Part shown: positions 34,724-43,355 of the stretch, in pieces | How positions within the stretch are numbered: the first letter of the stretch is position 1 | Layout: every line of letters starts with the position of its first letter | From: an uncultured Oscillospiraceae bacterium | Lineage (GTDB): Bacteria > Bacillota > Clostridia > Oscillospirales > Oscillospiraceae | DNA length: 64,000 nucleotides | Direction: 5' to 3' | NCBI GenBank assembly: GCA_910588045.1 | Contig: CAJUPS010000004.1 | Coordinates: 24,062-88,061, forward strand | Notes under the pieces: generated by a model | What the model was told of the DNA's origin: nothing | The model's input: only the letters and a program-made list of their open reading frames with translations | Database searches by the model: none | Made by a program: the position numbers and the translations under genes

Positions 34724-34779
34724 AGGGGGGATGCGCAGCGGAATAGAACCTGTCCACAAAATTGAATGGAGGTGTTCGA

Positions 34780-35712
34780 TTGAAAAAAATTCTTGTGATC
34801 GGAAGTACCAACTTGGACTTTGTCATTCAGCTGGATGCGCTGCCGGTTCCCGGCGAGACGCTGCTGTGCAAATCGTTCGCACAGATTCCCGGCGGCAAGG
34901 GGGCAAACCAGGCATATGCCTGTGGAAGATTAGGCGGAGCACCCCGGTTCCTGAGCGCGGTTGGGACGGACAAATTTGGCGGTGGTATCATCGAGGGGCT
35001 GAAGCAGGTGGGAGTTGACTGCTCCTCCGTCTTCTTCAGCGAGGAGAAAAATACGGGAATGGCAATGATCTGCGTCGATGCAAGCGGCAGCAATTTGATT
35101 ATTGTGATTCCGGGAGCGAATGAGCTGTGCACAAAGGCATATATCCAGTCGTTGGAATCGCTGCTGGAAGAGGCTGACATTGTGCTGGCACAGTTGGAAA
35201 TCCCCTTAGATGGCGTATACTACATCATGAAGCGGGCGTATGAACGCGGGAAAATAACGATTCTCAACCCCGCCCCCGCACCGGAGGCGATCCCGGAAGA
35301 TGTCTATCCCTGTCTCCATTATATCACGCCCAATGAGACGGAGCTGCAAAAGCTGACCGGCCACCCGATCTCAACGGTGGAGGATGCGTCCGTTGCCGCG
35401 AAGCTGCTGCTGGAAAAGGGCGTTTCAAATGTGATTGTTACACTGGGCGAAAAAGGAGCGCTCCTGAGAAACCGAGAGGGGGAAACGCTCTATGCAGCCC
35501 CGGAGGTCCCCGTGGTGGACACAACCGCCGCCGGAGATACCTTTAACGGCGCGGTTGCGGTCATGTTGGCAGAGGGAGTGGACATCGAACAGGCGGTTCC
35601 GTTTGCCAACGCCGCTGCGTCCCTGGCGGTTTCCAGAAGGGGGGCGCAGACCTCGGTGCCATCCCGTGCTGAGGTGGACAGCTACCTGAGAGAAGGAGGA
35701 AAACGGGCGTGA
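34780..35712 (+). CDS. rbsK: Ribokinase (PfkB family)
   Basis: 310 residues. 'VIGSTNLDFVIQLDALPVPGETLLCKSFAQIPGGKGANQAYACGRLGG' is the N-terminal PfkB signature, with the GGKGANQA motif typical of ribokinase. 'VPVVDTTAAGDTFNGAVAVMLAEG' carries the anion hole and catalytic Asp. It makes ribose 5-phosphate from ribose and ATP. The start is a TTG at 34780, five bases after GGAGGTG; an earlier TTG at 34762 would place the RBS inside the gene. Its stop overlaps the next start (GTGA), coupling it to rbsD. Confidence 0.9.
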   Translation: MKKILVIGSTNLDFVIQLDALPVPGETLLCKSFAQIPGGKGANQAYACGRLGGAPRFLSAVGTDKFGGGIIEGLKQVGVDCSSVFFSEEKNTGMAMICVDASGSNLIIVIPGANELCTKAYIQSLESLLEEADIVLAQLEIPLDGVYYIMKRAYERGKITILNPAPAPEAIPEDVYPCLHYITPNETELQKLTGHPISTVEDASVAAKLLLEKGVSNVIVTLGEKGALLRNREGETLYAAPEVPVVDTTAAGDTFNGAVAVMLAEGVDIEQAVPFANAAASLAVSRRGAQTSVPSRAEVDSYLREGGKRA

Positions 35713-36104
35713 AAAAGGATAGAATTTTGAATGCAGAGCTGATGCGCCTGATCTCCTCCCTGGGACATACGCAGACGCTGGTGATTGGGGATGCTGGCTT
35801 ACCGGTGCCCAAAGGCGTGCCATGTATCGACCTCTCCGTTGTACAAGGCGTACCCTCGTTTCGGGATCTGCTGGCGGCCGTCGCGGGAGAGCTGGTGGTG
35901 GAGTCGGCGGTCTATGCGGAGGAAGCGGATGAGAAGAATCCTGAGATTGTTTCTTTCATACGGAGAACTCTGCCGGACATCCCGCTGGCCGTCGTGCCCC
36001 ATGAGAAGTTCAAGCAAATGACGAAGGATTCCATGGGGATTATCCGCACCGGCGAGTGTTCCGCCTATGCCAACATCATTCTCGTCGGAGGAGTCAATTT
36101 TTGA
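35709..36104 (+). CDS. rbsD: D-ribose pyranase (RbsD/FucU family)
   Basis: 131 residues. 'LISSLGHTQTLVIGDAGLPVPKGVPCIDLSVVQGVPSFRDLL' has the catalytic His of the RbsD family, and 'VPHEKFKQMTKDSMGIIRTGECSAYANIILVGGV' is the conserved C-terminus with the sugar-contacting Tyr/Asn region. It speeds conversion of pyranose to furanose ribose, the form ribokinase uses. GTG start within a 4-base overlap with rbsK. Together with the kinase it points to ribose as an intermediate. Confidence 0.93.
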   Translation: MKKDRILNAELMRLISSLGHTQTLVIGDAGLPVPKGVPCIDLSVVQGVPSFRDLLAAVAGELVVESAVYAEEADEKNPEIVSFIRRTLPDIPLAVVPHEKFKQMTKDSMGIIRTGECSAYANIILVGGVNF

Positions 36105-36124
36105 AAACAGGAGGTAAAGGCCAT

Positions 36125-37135
36125 ATGAAAGCGGCTGTTTTTGAGCGAGAGGGCGTTCTGACCATCAAAGAAGTGGAACGGCCTCAGATCAAGCGCCCGG
36201 ATCAGGTGCTGATCGAGGTGGAGGCGTGCAGCATCTGCGGAACCGATGTCCATATCACGGCAGTTCCCGCCGGTTATGCCGCCACAAATGGGACGATCCT
36301 GGGACATGAGTTTTGCGGCTATATTGTGGAAAAGGGTGCCGACGTGCAGCACTTGGAGATTGGCGATCGGGTGGTGGTCAATCCCAACAATTACTGTGGT
36401 GTCTGCACATACTGCCGAAAAAATCTGCCCAACCAGTGCGAGCATATCGAGGCGCTGGGGATCGACTATGACGGAGCGTTCGCAAAATACTGCCTGGTCA
36501 GCGGGAAGGTCGCCTACCGGATTAGCAAGGAGCTTCCCGCCGAGGCAGCGGCCTGTGTCGAACCGCTGGCCTGTGCGGTAAACGGGCTCCACAAGGTGAA
36601 TGTACAGCCGGGCAGCTCTGCGGTTGTTATCGGTTCCGGACCCATCGGGCTGATGATCACCCTGCTGCTGAAGGCGTCCGGGGCGGGGAGAATCTTCCTG
36701 CTTGAGACCGCGCCGTACCGGATTGACTTTGCACGGAAGCTTGGCGCGGCGGAGGTTTTGGATCCCATCCACATGGATGCCAGGAAAATCGTTCTGGACG
36801 CGACGGGGATTGGCGCAGATTTCGTGTTCGATGTAACCGGTTCCCAAATTGTTTCCAGTATTGATTATGTCCGAAAGGGCGGAACCGTGGTGCTGTTCGG
36901 CGTCAACAAGAACGCGCGGGCAGAGGTTGCCCAGTGTGAGATCACGACCAAGGAGATTTCCGTCCTGGGAACCTGGCTGGCCAACGCCACATTCCCGGAG
37001 GCCATCAAGATTCTGGAAACGCAGGTAATTGACGTTCAGCGGCTGATTACGGACATCGTCCCGCTGGAGAAAATCCATGAGGGCCTTGAAAAGCTTCGCG
37101 CCGGGCGGGCTGTGAAGGTCATTGTAAAACCGTAA
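36125..37135 (+). CDS. Zinc-dependent MDR dehydrogenase (sorbitol/threonine dehydrogenase-like)
   Basis: 336 residues. 'SICGTDVHIT' and 'GHEFCGYIVEKGADVQHLEIGDRVVVNP' supply catalytic zinc ligands. 'NYCGVCTYCRKNLPNQCEH' has the four structural-zinc cysteines. 'AVVIGSGPIGLMITLLLKASGAGRIFLLE' is the NAD(P) loop, and 'VFDVTGSQIVSSIDYVRKGGTVVLFGV' is typical. ATG 36125 has GGAGGT nine bases upstream. It oxidises a secondary alcohol on a sugar, polyol or glycoside. Lying between ribose enzymes and the Gfo/Idh gene, it may act on the same pentose or riboside. Confidence 0.88.
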   Translation: MKAAVFEREGVLTIKEVERPQIKRPDQVLIEVEACSICGTDVHITAVPAGYAATNGTILGHEFCGYIVEKGADVQHLEIGDRVVVNPNNYCGVCTYCRKNLPNQCEHIEALGIDYDGAFAKYCLVSGKVAYRISKELPAEAAACVEPLACAVNGLHKVNVQPGSSAVVIGSGPIGLMITLLLKASGAGRIFLLETAPYRIDFARKLGAAEVLDPIHMDARKIVLDATGIGADFVFDVTGSQIVSSIDYVRKGGTVVLFGVNKNARAEVAQCEITTKEISVLGTWLANATFPEAIKILETQVIDVQRLITDIVPLEKIHEGLEKLRAGRAVKVIVKP

Positions 37136-37150
37136 AACGGAAGTAGACAT

Positions 37151-38212
37151 ATGAAAAATTATCATGTTGGAATTTTAGGCTGCGGGCAGATCGCGCAGAT
37201 CATGCATCTCCCGTATCTCCACGATATGCCGGGCTGGACCGTGCACTCCCTCTGTGATATTTCCGCAGAGGTTGTGCAAAAAGTGGCGCAAAAATACCAT
37301 GTCCCTGAGGCGAACTGCTATACGGACTATGACCGGTTCCTGGAGGACCAGGCGTTGGACGTGGTGCTGATTTGCTCAAAAGACCACTGTGAACCGGCGG
37401 TCAAGGCGGCAAAGGCGGGCAAGCATATCTTCGTGGAAAAACCGTTTGGCTTCAACCTGGCCCAGGCAGAGCAGATGGCCGAAGCGGCCGATGGGGCGGG
37501 CGTCAAAATGATGGTTGGCTATATGAAGCGCTACGATCCGGGCTTTGAGGAGTGCCTGCGCCGCATCCAGGGAAAGGAAATCAGCCTGGCGCGGTTCCAC
37601 GATTTCGGCGGCTCGTTTGCCCACACAAGGACGGTCTACGATGTCCTAAGCGGGTCAGATGTTGCGCCGGAGGTGTTTCAGTCCGGAAAACAGGCTATCG
37701 ATCAGGCCATGCTCCGGCAGCTCGGGGAGGGCAGGGAGCGGCTTTTTCCGGCGTACAGACTCCTCCTTGGCGTTTTCTGCCACGACAGTATTTTGCTGCG
37801 GCATATGTTTGGGGAGGACCTGGAGGTACTGTTTGCAGATGCCTGCGGAGGGTTCACCACAGCGGTCCTCCGGGCGGGTAATACGCGGATCGTGCTGGAG
37901 AGCGGCCTTGTCATGACACGGGCCATCTGGGATGAGCACATCGAAATATATGCCCCGGAGGAAAATCTGCGTCTGGATTTCCCCTGGCCCTACCAGAAAA
38001 ATGCGCCGGCCAGGCTGACGGTTAGCGACAGCGTTCCGAACACCGGCATAACCCGCGAAAGCGTTATCACCGCCTCCCTGGAGGAAGCCTACCGGAGGGA
38101 GTGGGCGCATTTCCATAGCTGCATTTCAGAGGACAAAGAGCCCCTTACAAGCGGGCGGGATGCCGTAAATGATATTCGGCTGATGAGCCGGATAATGGAT
38201 GCGGTGCGGTAG
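37151..38212 (+). CDS. Gfo/Idh/MocA family oxidoreductase
   Basis: 353 residues. 'VGILGCGQIAQIMHLPYLHDMPGWTVHSLCDIS' is the Rossmann loop. 'LDVVLICSKDHCEPAVKAAKAGKHIFVEKPFGFNLAQAEQMAEAA' contains the catalytic-site EKP motif. 'VGYMKRYDPGFEECLRRI' follows as in the family. These enzymes oxidise sugar hydroxyls, often making 3-keto sugars or glycosides. The nearby AP-endonuclease-like isomerase gene (42519) is a frequent partner of such enzymes in keto-glycoside routes. Confidence 0.88.
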   Translation: MKNYHVGILGCGQIAQIMHLPYLHDMPGWTVHSLCDISAEVVQKVAQKYHVPEANCYTDYDRFLEDQALDVVLICSKDHCEPAVKAAKAGKHIFVEKPFGFNLAQAEQMAEAADGAGVKMMVGYMKRYDPGFEECLRRIQGKEISLARFHDFGGSFAHTRTVYDVLSGSDVAPEVFQSGKQAIDQAMLRQLGEGRERLFPAYRLLLGVFCHDSILLRHMFGEDLEVLFADACGGFTTAVLRAGNTRIVLESGLVMTRAIWDEHIEIYAPEENLRLDFPWPYQKNAPARLTVSDSVPNTGITRESVITASLEEAYRREWAHFHSCISEDKEPLTSGRDAVNDIRLMSRIMDAVR

Positions 38213-38223
38213 GGAGCGGGCCT

Positions 38224-39210
38224 ATGAGTCAAACAATGGCGATCTTCATGGTTCTAACCGCCGCCTTCCTGTGGGGATCCTGGATGCAGGCCACAAAATA
38301 TACGGGGGACTTTCCTCTGCCGGCCTTTTTGCTCTGGCTGTACGGGTTCTCCCTGGTCCTGGTGTGGGGATTCATCTTTCTGATCGAGGGCTTCGACATT
38401 GGCTGGATCTTTGACGAGATTGGCGCCGACCCGTGGCGGGCATGGTTCGTGATGATATGCGGTGCGGGAATGGCCCTGGGGATTCAGCTTCAGATGACGG
38501 TCATAGGCCGGGTTGGGCTGGTCCTGTCCAACTCTGTCAACGCAACCTTTGGTATCCTTTTAGGGACACTCCTGTCTGCTGTATTGGGAAAGCTCCCGGA
38601 GGGGGTCTCCTATGGCAAGGTGTTTCTGACCGCGCTGCTCCTCATCTGCGCGACAACCATCTGCCAGTATTCCGGGAAGCTGCGGGATCAGGACCTGGAG
38701 CGCAAGTCTGTACGGCCGGCCTCGACGCAGGACACCAAATCCGCCCTGCTGATGATTCTGTCGGCAGCACTGAATACGATGTATGCGCTGGGCCTCTCTC
38801 TGGGCGTAAAGACCTCCGTCAGCACCGGCGGGTTCAGTCAATGGCCCTGCATCGGCCTTCTGGCGACGGGCTCCTTCTTGGGAACGCTGGCCTTTTCTGG
38901 GGTACAGCTGACGAGACATCGCCAGTGGAATACCATGTTCAACCGGAAGTATCAGAGGGCCTATGCGCTGGCATGTCTTTCCGGGGCCTGCCATTATGGC
39001 GGAAATCTCATCCACACCGTTTCCTCCGCCGTAATCAGTGTATCCATCTCCTGGCTTCTCGGGCGAACGGGCAGTATGTGGACATATCTATGGGGAATTT
39101 ACCACAAGGAGTACAAGGGTGCATCAAAAAAGACCTATGCGGTTTTGTTCACCGGCATTCTGATCTATGTATTGGGCATTATTCTTTTGGCGTATAGCCT
39201 GTATGGTTGA
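38224..39210 (+). CDS. RhaT/GRP-like sugar permease (DMT superfamily)
   Basis: 328 residues and about ten membrane helices. 'MVLTAAFLWGSWMQATKYTGDFPLPAFLLWLYGFSLVLVWG' is the usual N-terminus of RhaT and glucose/ribose uptake porters. 'GLVLSNSVNATFGILLGTLLSAVL' and 'GASKKTYAVLFTGILIYVLGIILLAYS' match that group. It is probably a proton-coupled sugar or nucleoside-derived substrate carrier. It is striking that this operon also encodes a complete ABC importer core, so the two may handle different forms (free sugar and riboside). Confidence 0.72.
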   Translation: MSQTMAIFMVLTAAFLWGSWMQATKYTGDFPLPAFLLWLYGFSLVLVWGFIFLIEGFDIGWIFDEIGADPWRAWFVMICGAGMALGIQLQMTVIGRVGLVLSNSVNATFGILLGTLLSAVLGKLPEGVSYGKVFLTALLLICATTICQYSGKLRDQDLERKSVRPASTQDTKSALLMILSAALNTMYALGLSLGVKTSVSTGGFSQWPCIGLLATGSFLGTLAFSGVQLTRHRQWNTMFNRKYQRAYALACLSGACHYGGNLIHTVSSAVISVSISWLLGRTGSMWTYLWGIYHKEYKGASKKTYAVLFTGILIYVLGIILLAYSLYG

Positions 39211-39266
39211 TAGAAGTGCGGCGGATGCCGCTCAGAAAACATGTAACACCGAAAAGGAGGCATAAA

Positions 39267-40649
39267 ATGAAAAAGATATTAGGAACTCTGTTTGTCGTGT
39301 TCATGCTCGCTATGATGGTAGGCTGCTCGTCTGGTACGAGCGAACCGGATGCGCCCTCGGAGCCCTCCAACGGCTCGCAGACGGAGCTTGCATCCGGAGG
39401 AAAACTGGTTGTTCTGGGTAACGCCCGTATGTACGACGGGGAGGACGAGGCCTGGGCGGAATTGGTTGCCGCCTTCCGGGAAGAGACCGGGATCGAGGTC
39501 GAACTGCGCTTCACCGGCAAGTGGAACGAGGTGCCGCAGAATCTATCCGCGGCGATACAGGCGGGCGAGCAGGTGGATTTCGTTACCGTGGGAGCAGGAC
39601 TGATCCGCTCGACCTGCGCTCCGGCGGGGGTGCTGCTGGATATTTCCACGCTGGTGAGCGATGAGGTCCGCAGCCGCTATACGGAGGGGATGCTGGATGC
39701 GTACACCATTGGGGACAAGCTCTGGGGAATCCCCTTCGGCAACTCCTCCGCAGGCTTCATCTATTATAATGCCGATATGTTCAAGGAACTGGGGATTGCT
39801 CCCCCGACGACCTACAGCGAGCTGGTCGAGGCGGCAAATAAGCTGACTGCGGCGGGCAAGATCCCCTTGATCTTCCGGGGCAAGGAGGCCAGCTATTGGC
39901 CCAACTGGTTCTTCTCCACCTATGCGCAGACCACCGGCAATGATTCCATCGCCCAGACGGAAGCCTGGCTCATGGGCGATAAGAGCATCGTAGGCGATCA
40001 AGCGGTGATTGATGCCCTGAACGCAATAAAAAGGTTTTATGATGACAAAATTCTCACCCAGGAGAGCCTGGATACCGATGGCGATGGCATGAAGGCCACC
40101 TTCATGCAGGGGCTGGCGGGCATGATGCACACCCACAATTTCCAGCTGATGCCCAGTGCGGTGGACTTTGAATTGGGGATCCTGGAATTTCCGCTCATTA
40201 CGGATGACAGCTCCGTATATAACCAGCCCGCAGGCGGCGCGGGGACCGGTCTGGCGGTTTGCTCCTATATCCAGAGGGACAACGTGGAGAACGCGAAGAA
40301 ATTCATCGAGTTCTTTACGCGGCCAGAGTGGGCCAACCGGATCTGCGGCTGCTACAAGCCCACGGTCAAGGTTCTGGACGGTGTGGACATCCTGGAAGCG
40401 GACATCGTTACACAGCTGAACCGCGATCTGGTCCCTCATACGATCACGTATTTGGACTGGATCTGGCCAGCGGAGGTCCTGAACGCCTTCCAGTCCGCGG
40501 TCCCTGCGGTTGTGACTGGCGCAACCACAGCGGAGGCAGCGGCACAGGAAATCCAGGATGCCTATGACACGCTGGTCCGCGAGCAGGAGTATCGATATGA
40601 CTGGTGGAACGGCTGGTCCGAGGAGAATTGGACCAAGGTGACACCGTAA
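39267..40649 (+). CDS. ABC sugar-importer substrate-binding lipoprotein (SBP family 1)
   Basis: 460 residues. It has a lipoprotein signal ('KKILGTLFVVFMLAMMVGCSSG', Cys about residue 20) and a Ser/Pro-rich linker. The binding fold has 'AWAELVAAFREETGIEVELRFTGKWNEVPQNLSAAIQAGEQVDFVTVG' and 'WGIPFGNSSAGFIYYNADMFKELGIAPPTTYSELVEAANKL', as in carbohydrate SBPs. RBS AAAAGGAGG precedes ATG 39267. It captures the substrate outside the membrane and delivers it to the permeases at 40734 and 41649. Confidence 0.92.
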   Translation: MKKILGTLFVVFMLAMMVGCSSGTSEPDAPSEPSNGSQTELASGGKLVVLGNARMYDGEDEAWAELVAAFREETGIEVELRFTGKWNEVPQNLSAAIQAGEQVDFVTVGAGLIRSTCAPAGVLLDISTLVSDEVRSRYTEGMLDAYTIGDKLWGIPFGNSSAGFIYYNADMFKELGIAPPTTYSELVEAANKLTAAGKIPLIFRGKEASYWPNWFFSTYAQTTGNDSIAQTEAWLMGDKSIVGDQAVIDALNAIKRFYDDKILTQESLDTDGDGMKATFMQGLAGMMHTHNFQLMPSAVDFELGILEFPLITDDSSVYNQPAGGAGTGLAVCSYIQRDNVENAKKFIEFFTRPEWANRICGCYKPTVKVLDGVDILEADIVTQLNRDLVPHTITYLDWIWPAEVLNAFQSAVPAVVTGATTAEAAAQEIQDAYDTLVREQEYRYDWWNGWSEENWTKVTP

Positions 40650-40655
40650 CACAAA

Positions 40656-40694
40656 GCAGCGCCAGGCTTTTGAGTTCCTGAGGCCTGGCGCTGC
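40656..40694 (+). terminator. Intercistronic stem-loop after the SBP gene
   Basis: GCAGCGCCAGGC (40656-40667) pairs perfectly with 40683-40694 across a 15-base loop, with no T run. It is likely an RNA-stabilising or partial-termination hairpin that keeps SBP message above permease message. Confidence 0.6.
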
Positions 40695-40733
40695 GCCGTG
40701 CAAGACATCATTGTGCTGGATTGGAGGAAAGGA

Positions 40734-41636
40734 ATGGAGCGTCTGCGTAAACTGCACTCCAGAATACAGGAGCGGTACTTCGGCTATATCATGTGTCTGC
40801 CCGCGATCATTCTGTTTACCGTGTTTGTCATTTATCCCTTTATCAAGGGCTTCTATATCAGCCTGCACCGGTGGGACGGACTGGGTGAAATGAGTTGGGT
40901 GGGCTTCAAAAACTATCTGTTTGCCGTAACGGATAAAACGTTCTGGCAGACCATGGGGAACACGTTCCTATACGCCCTGATTACCCCGGTGCTGAAAAAC
41001 ATTCTAGGGTTTGCACTGGCAATGCTCTTTGTCCAGAAAATCAAAGGAATGAATCTTTTCCGCACCTGCACCTATATTCCCTACACGTTTTCCTATGTCG
41101 TGGTGGGCGTGCTGTGGTGCTGGATCTATAACCCCACCTTTGGCCTGCTCAATGCCTTTTTGCGGGCCGTCGGACTGGAAAGCTGGATTCACGGCTGGTT
41201 AAGCGATGCGACCATCGCCCTGTATTCCGTGATCCTGGTCGATGTGTGGAAATGTATGGGCTTTCACGCGGTGCTTTTCATGGCCGGACTCCAGGGAATC
41301 CCCCAGGAGCTGTATGAGGCCGCATCCATTGACGGCGCCAGCAAGTTCCAGCAGTTCCGCTATATCACGATCCCCCAGTTGAACAGTACGCTGGTGACCA
41401 GTATGCTTCTGGCAATCACGGGCGCGTTTGTCAACAACTATGACGTCGTCAATGTGATGACGGGAGGCGGCCCCTATCACTCCACGGAGGTGGGCCTCAC
41501 TTATATCATGAATACCGCCTTCCAACTCAACAATATGGGTAAGGCCAATGCCATGAGTATGATTCTGGTACTCTTTGTCTCGATATTTGGCTTTATGCAG
41601 CTCAAGACCATGACGCGGGAAGAAAACTACGAATAA
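40734..41636 (+). CDS. ABC sugar-importer permease (MalF/UgpA-type)
   Basis: 300 residues and six helices. 'GYIMCLPAIILFTVFVIYPFIKGFYISLHRWDG' is the typical N-terminus. 'QGIPQELYEAASIDGASKFQQFRYITIPQL' is the EAA loop that contacts the ATPase. The ATG at 40734 has GGAGG six bases upstream; a GTG at 40698 would also be in frame. It pairs with the next permease. No ATPase gene is in the operon, so an MsmX/MalK-type shared ATPase is expected elsewhere. Confidence 0.93.
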   Translation: MERLRKLHSRIQERYFGYIMCLPAIILFTVFVIYPFIKGFYISLHRWDGLGEMSWVGFKNYLFAVTDKTFWQTMGNTFLYALITPVLKNILGFALAMLFVQKIKGMNLFRTCTYIPYTFSYVVVGVLWCWIYNPTFGLLNAFLRAVGLESWIHGWLSDATIALYSVILVDVWKCMGFHAVLFMAGLQGIPQELYEAASIDGASKFQQFRYITIPQLNSTLVTSMLLAITGAFVNNYDVVNVMTGGGPYHSTEVGLTYIMNTAFQLNNMGKANAMSMILVLFVSIFGFMQLKTMTREENYE

Positions 41637-41648
41637 GGAGGGCTTGAT

Positions 41649-42500
41649 ATGCAGGATCTGCGGACAAAGTCCAGGATCAGGAAATGGATCGGTACGGGGC
41701 TGATTTACCTGCTGATGGCGATCTTCCTGGTAATCACAGTGTATCCGATTATCTGGATGCTGGCAGGCGCGCTGAAGGGGGAGAACGAGTTCTACAGCAA
41801 CATCTGGGGACTCCCCTCCTCGCCGCAGTGGGGGAACTACGTGGCCGCCTGGAAAAAGGCGGGCATGGGCACGAAATACCTCAACAGTATTTTGACAACG
41901 GCAGGAACCCTCTGCCTGTTGATTCCGGTAAACTGCTGCGCCGCATACGCGCTGGCGAGGGTGAACTTCAAGGGCAAACGGTCGATCTTGAATTATCTCC
42001 TCCTGGGAATCATGATGCCTGCGGGCGTTCTGGCTATGCCGGTGTTTACGGTTGTCAATGAGCTGGGACTGATCAACACACGAATCGGATTGACTCTGGT
42101 GTATGCCGCGCAGGCAATCGCGTTTGGCATGTATATTATGCGGGGGTTCTTTATCTCCCTCCCCAAGTCCCTGGAAGAGGCGGCGATGATTGATGGCTGC
42201 ACACGGTTCCAGAGCTTTACCCACGTGATTTTGCCCCTGGCCGTGCCGGGACTGGTGACGCAGGTGATTTTTTCTGGTCTGAGCGTCTGGAACGAGTATA
42301 TCCGCGCCAGCCTGATTATCCGCACGCCGGACCTTCAGACACTTCCGCTGGGAATGGTCGCCTTTTCCACCCTGGAAAACAACAACTATCCACAAATGTT
42401 TGCCGCGCTCTCAATGGCCACTCTGCCGATGGTGCTGGTTTACCTCCTGTGCCAGAAGGCGTTCCAAAAGGGCATAACGGCCGGTGCGGTCAAAGGATGA
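41649..42500 (+). CDS. ABC sugar-importer permease (MalG/UgpE-type)
   Basis: 283 residues and six helices. 'YLLMAIFLVITVYPIIWMLAGALKGENEFYSN' begins the protein. 'FISLPKSLEEAAMIDGCTRFQSFTHVILPLAVPGL' is the EAA loop, and 'CQKAFQKGITAGAVKG' is the family's C-terminus. RBS AAGGAGG precedes the ATG. It forms the translocation channel with the permease at 40734. Confidence 0.94.
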   Translation: MQDLRTKSRIRKWIGTGLIYLLMAIFLVITVYPIIWMLAGALKGENEFYSNIWGLPSSPQWGNYVAAWKKAGMGTKYLNSILTTAGTLCLLIPVNCCAAYALARVNFKGKRSILNYLLLGIMMPAGVLAMPVFTVVNELGLINTRIGLTLVYAAQAIAFGMYIMRGFFISLPKSLEEAAMIDGCTRFQSFTHVILPLAVPGLVTQVIFSGLSVWNEYIRASLIIRTPDLQTLPLGMVAFSTLENNNYPQMFAALSMATLPMVLVYLLCQKAFQKGITAGAVKG

Positions 42501-42518
42501 GAAAGAAAGGAGCACAAT

Positions 42519-43355
42519 ATGGACATAGCCTATACCGTATGGACCTGGCATCTGGACCCCTTCAACAATTTTCAGAGATCCGAGGACCCCGCCCAGCAGA
42601 GGGTGGAATTTGAAAAGGGGCTCCGTGAGATCCAGTATTTGGGATATACCGCCGTAGAGGATATGAATATGATCGTATCCGCATTCGGGGACTGTCCCGA
42701 TGCGTTGGCAGCACTGCTGGCCAAGTACAACATGAAATTTTCGGCCATTTACCATTACCTGAAGACAGACTTTGACTATGATTTGGCGCTGCTGAAGAAG
42801 TGCATTGCCTTGGCAGGCGCAATCGGCTGCACCCGGATCATTCTTCAGCCGCCCAAGATCAAGGCGGAGGGCAATTCTGAGGCCGATGTGTTGGATACGG
42901 CCCATAAGGCGAATATCATGGCCGAGCTGACCCATACGGCGGGAATTGACCTGTGCGTACACCCCCATTTTAACGATACGGTCTTGTACCGCAATGAGAT
43001 TGATCTCTTCGCAGCGAATACGGACCCGGAGAAGGTGAAATTTTGCTTCGACACGGCCCACTCCGTCATTGCCGACATAGATCCGGTGGATCTTCTGGGG
43101 GCCTACCGGGGACGGATCTCCTACATCCATTTCAAAGATGTCGATCCGAACCCCGTTCTTCTTCCCGGTCAACGTGCAATGGACCGCTTCCGCGCACTGG
43201 GACAGGGCTTCGTTGACTTCAAGGGGATCTATCGCAAGCTGCGGGAGATCGGATACGATGGAACTATCTGCGTCGAGCTGGACTACCCCATGATCGCCAA
43301 CTACCAGTCCGCCCAGTATTCCCGTGAGTATTTGCGGAGCGTGGTGGGGATCTGA
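42519..43355 (+). CDS. Sugar isomerase/epimerase-like TIM-barrel protein (AP-endonuclease 2 family)
   Basis: 278 residues. 'DIAYTVWTWHLDPFNNFQRS' starts the barrel. 'CVHPHFNDTVLYRNEIDLF' and 'FCFDTAHSVIADIDPVDLLGAYRGRISYIHFKDVDPNPV' carry the metal-binding His/Asp residues, and 'GTICVELDYPMI' the final Glu. These features match IolE/IolI and keto-sugar epimerase proteins. Some members are hydratase/lyase enzymes that cleave 3-keto glycosides. Its place beside a Gfo/Idh enzyme, an MDR dehydrogenase and a nucleoside hydrolase fits such a role, but simple epimerisation is possible. Confidence 0.85.
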   Translation: MDIAYTVWTWHLDPFNNFQRSEDPAQQRVEFEKGLREIQYLGYTAVEDMNMIVSAFGDCPDALAALLAKYNMKFSAIYHYLKTDFDYDLALLKKCIALAGAIGCTRIILQPPKIKAEGNSEADVLDTAHKANIMAELTHTAGIDLCVHPHFNDTVLYRNEIDLFAANTDPEKVKFCFDTAHSVIADIDPVDLLGAYRGRISYIHFKDVDPNPVLLPGQRAMDRFRALGQGFVDFKGIYRKLREIGYDGTICVELDYPMIANYQSAQYSREYLRSVVGI

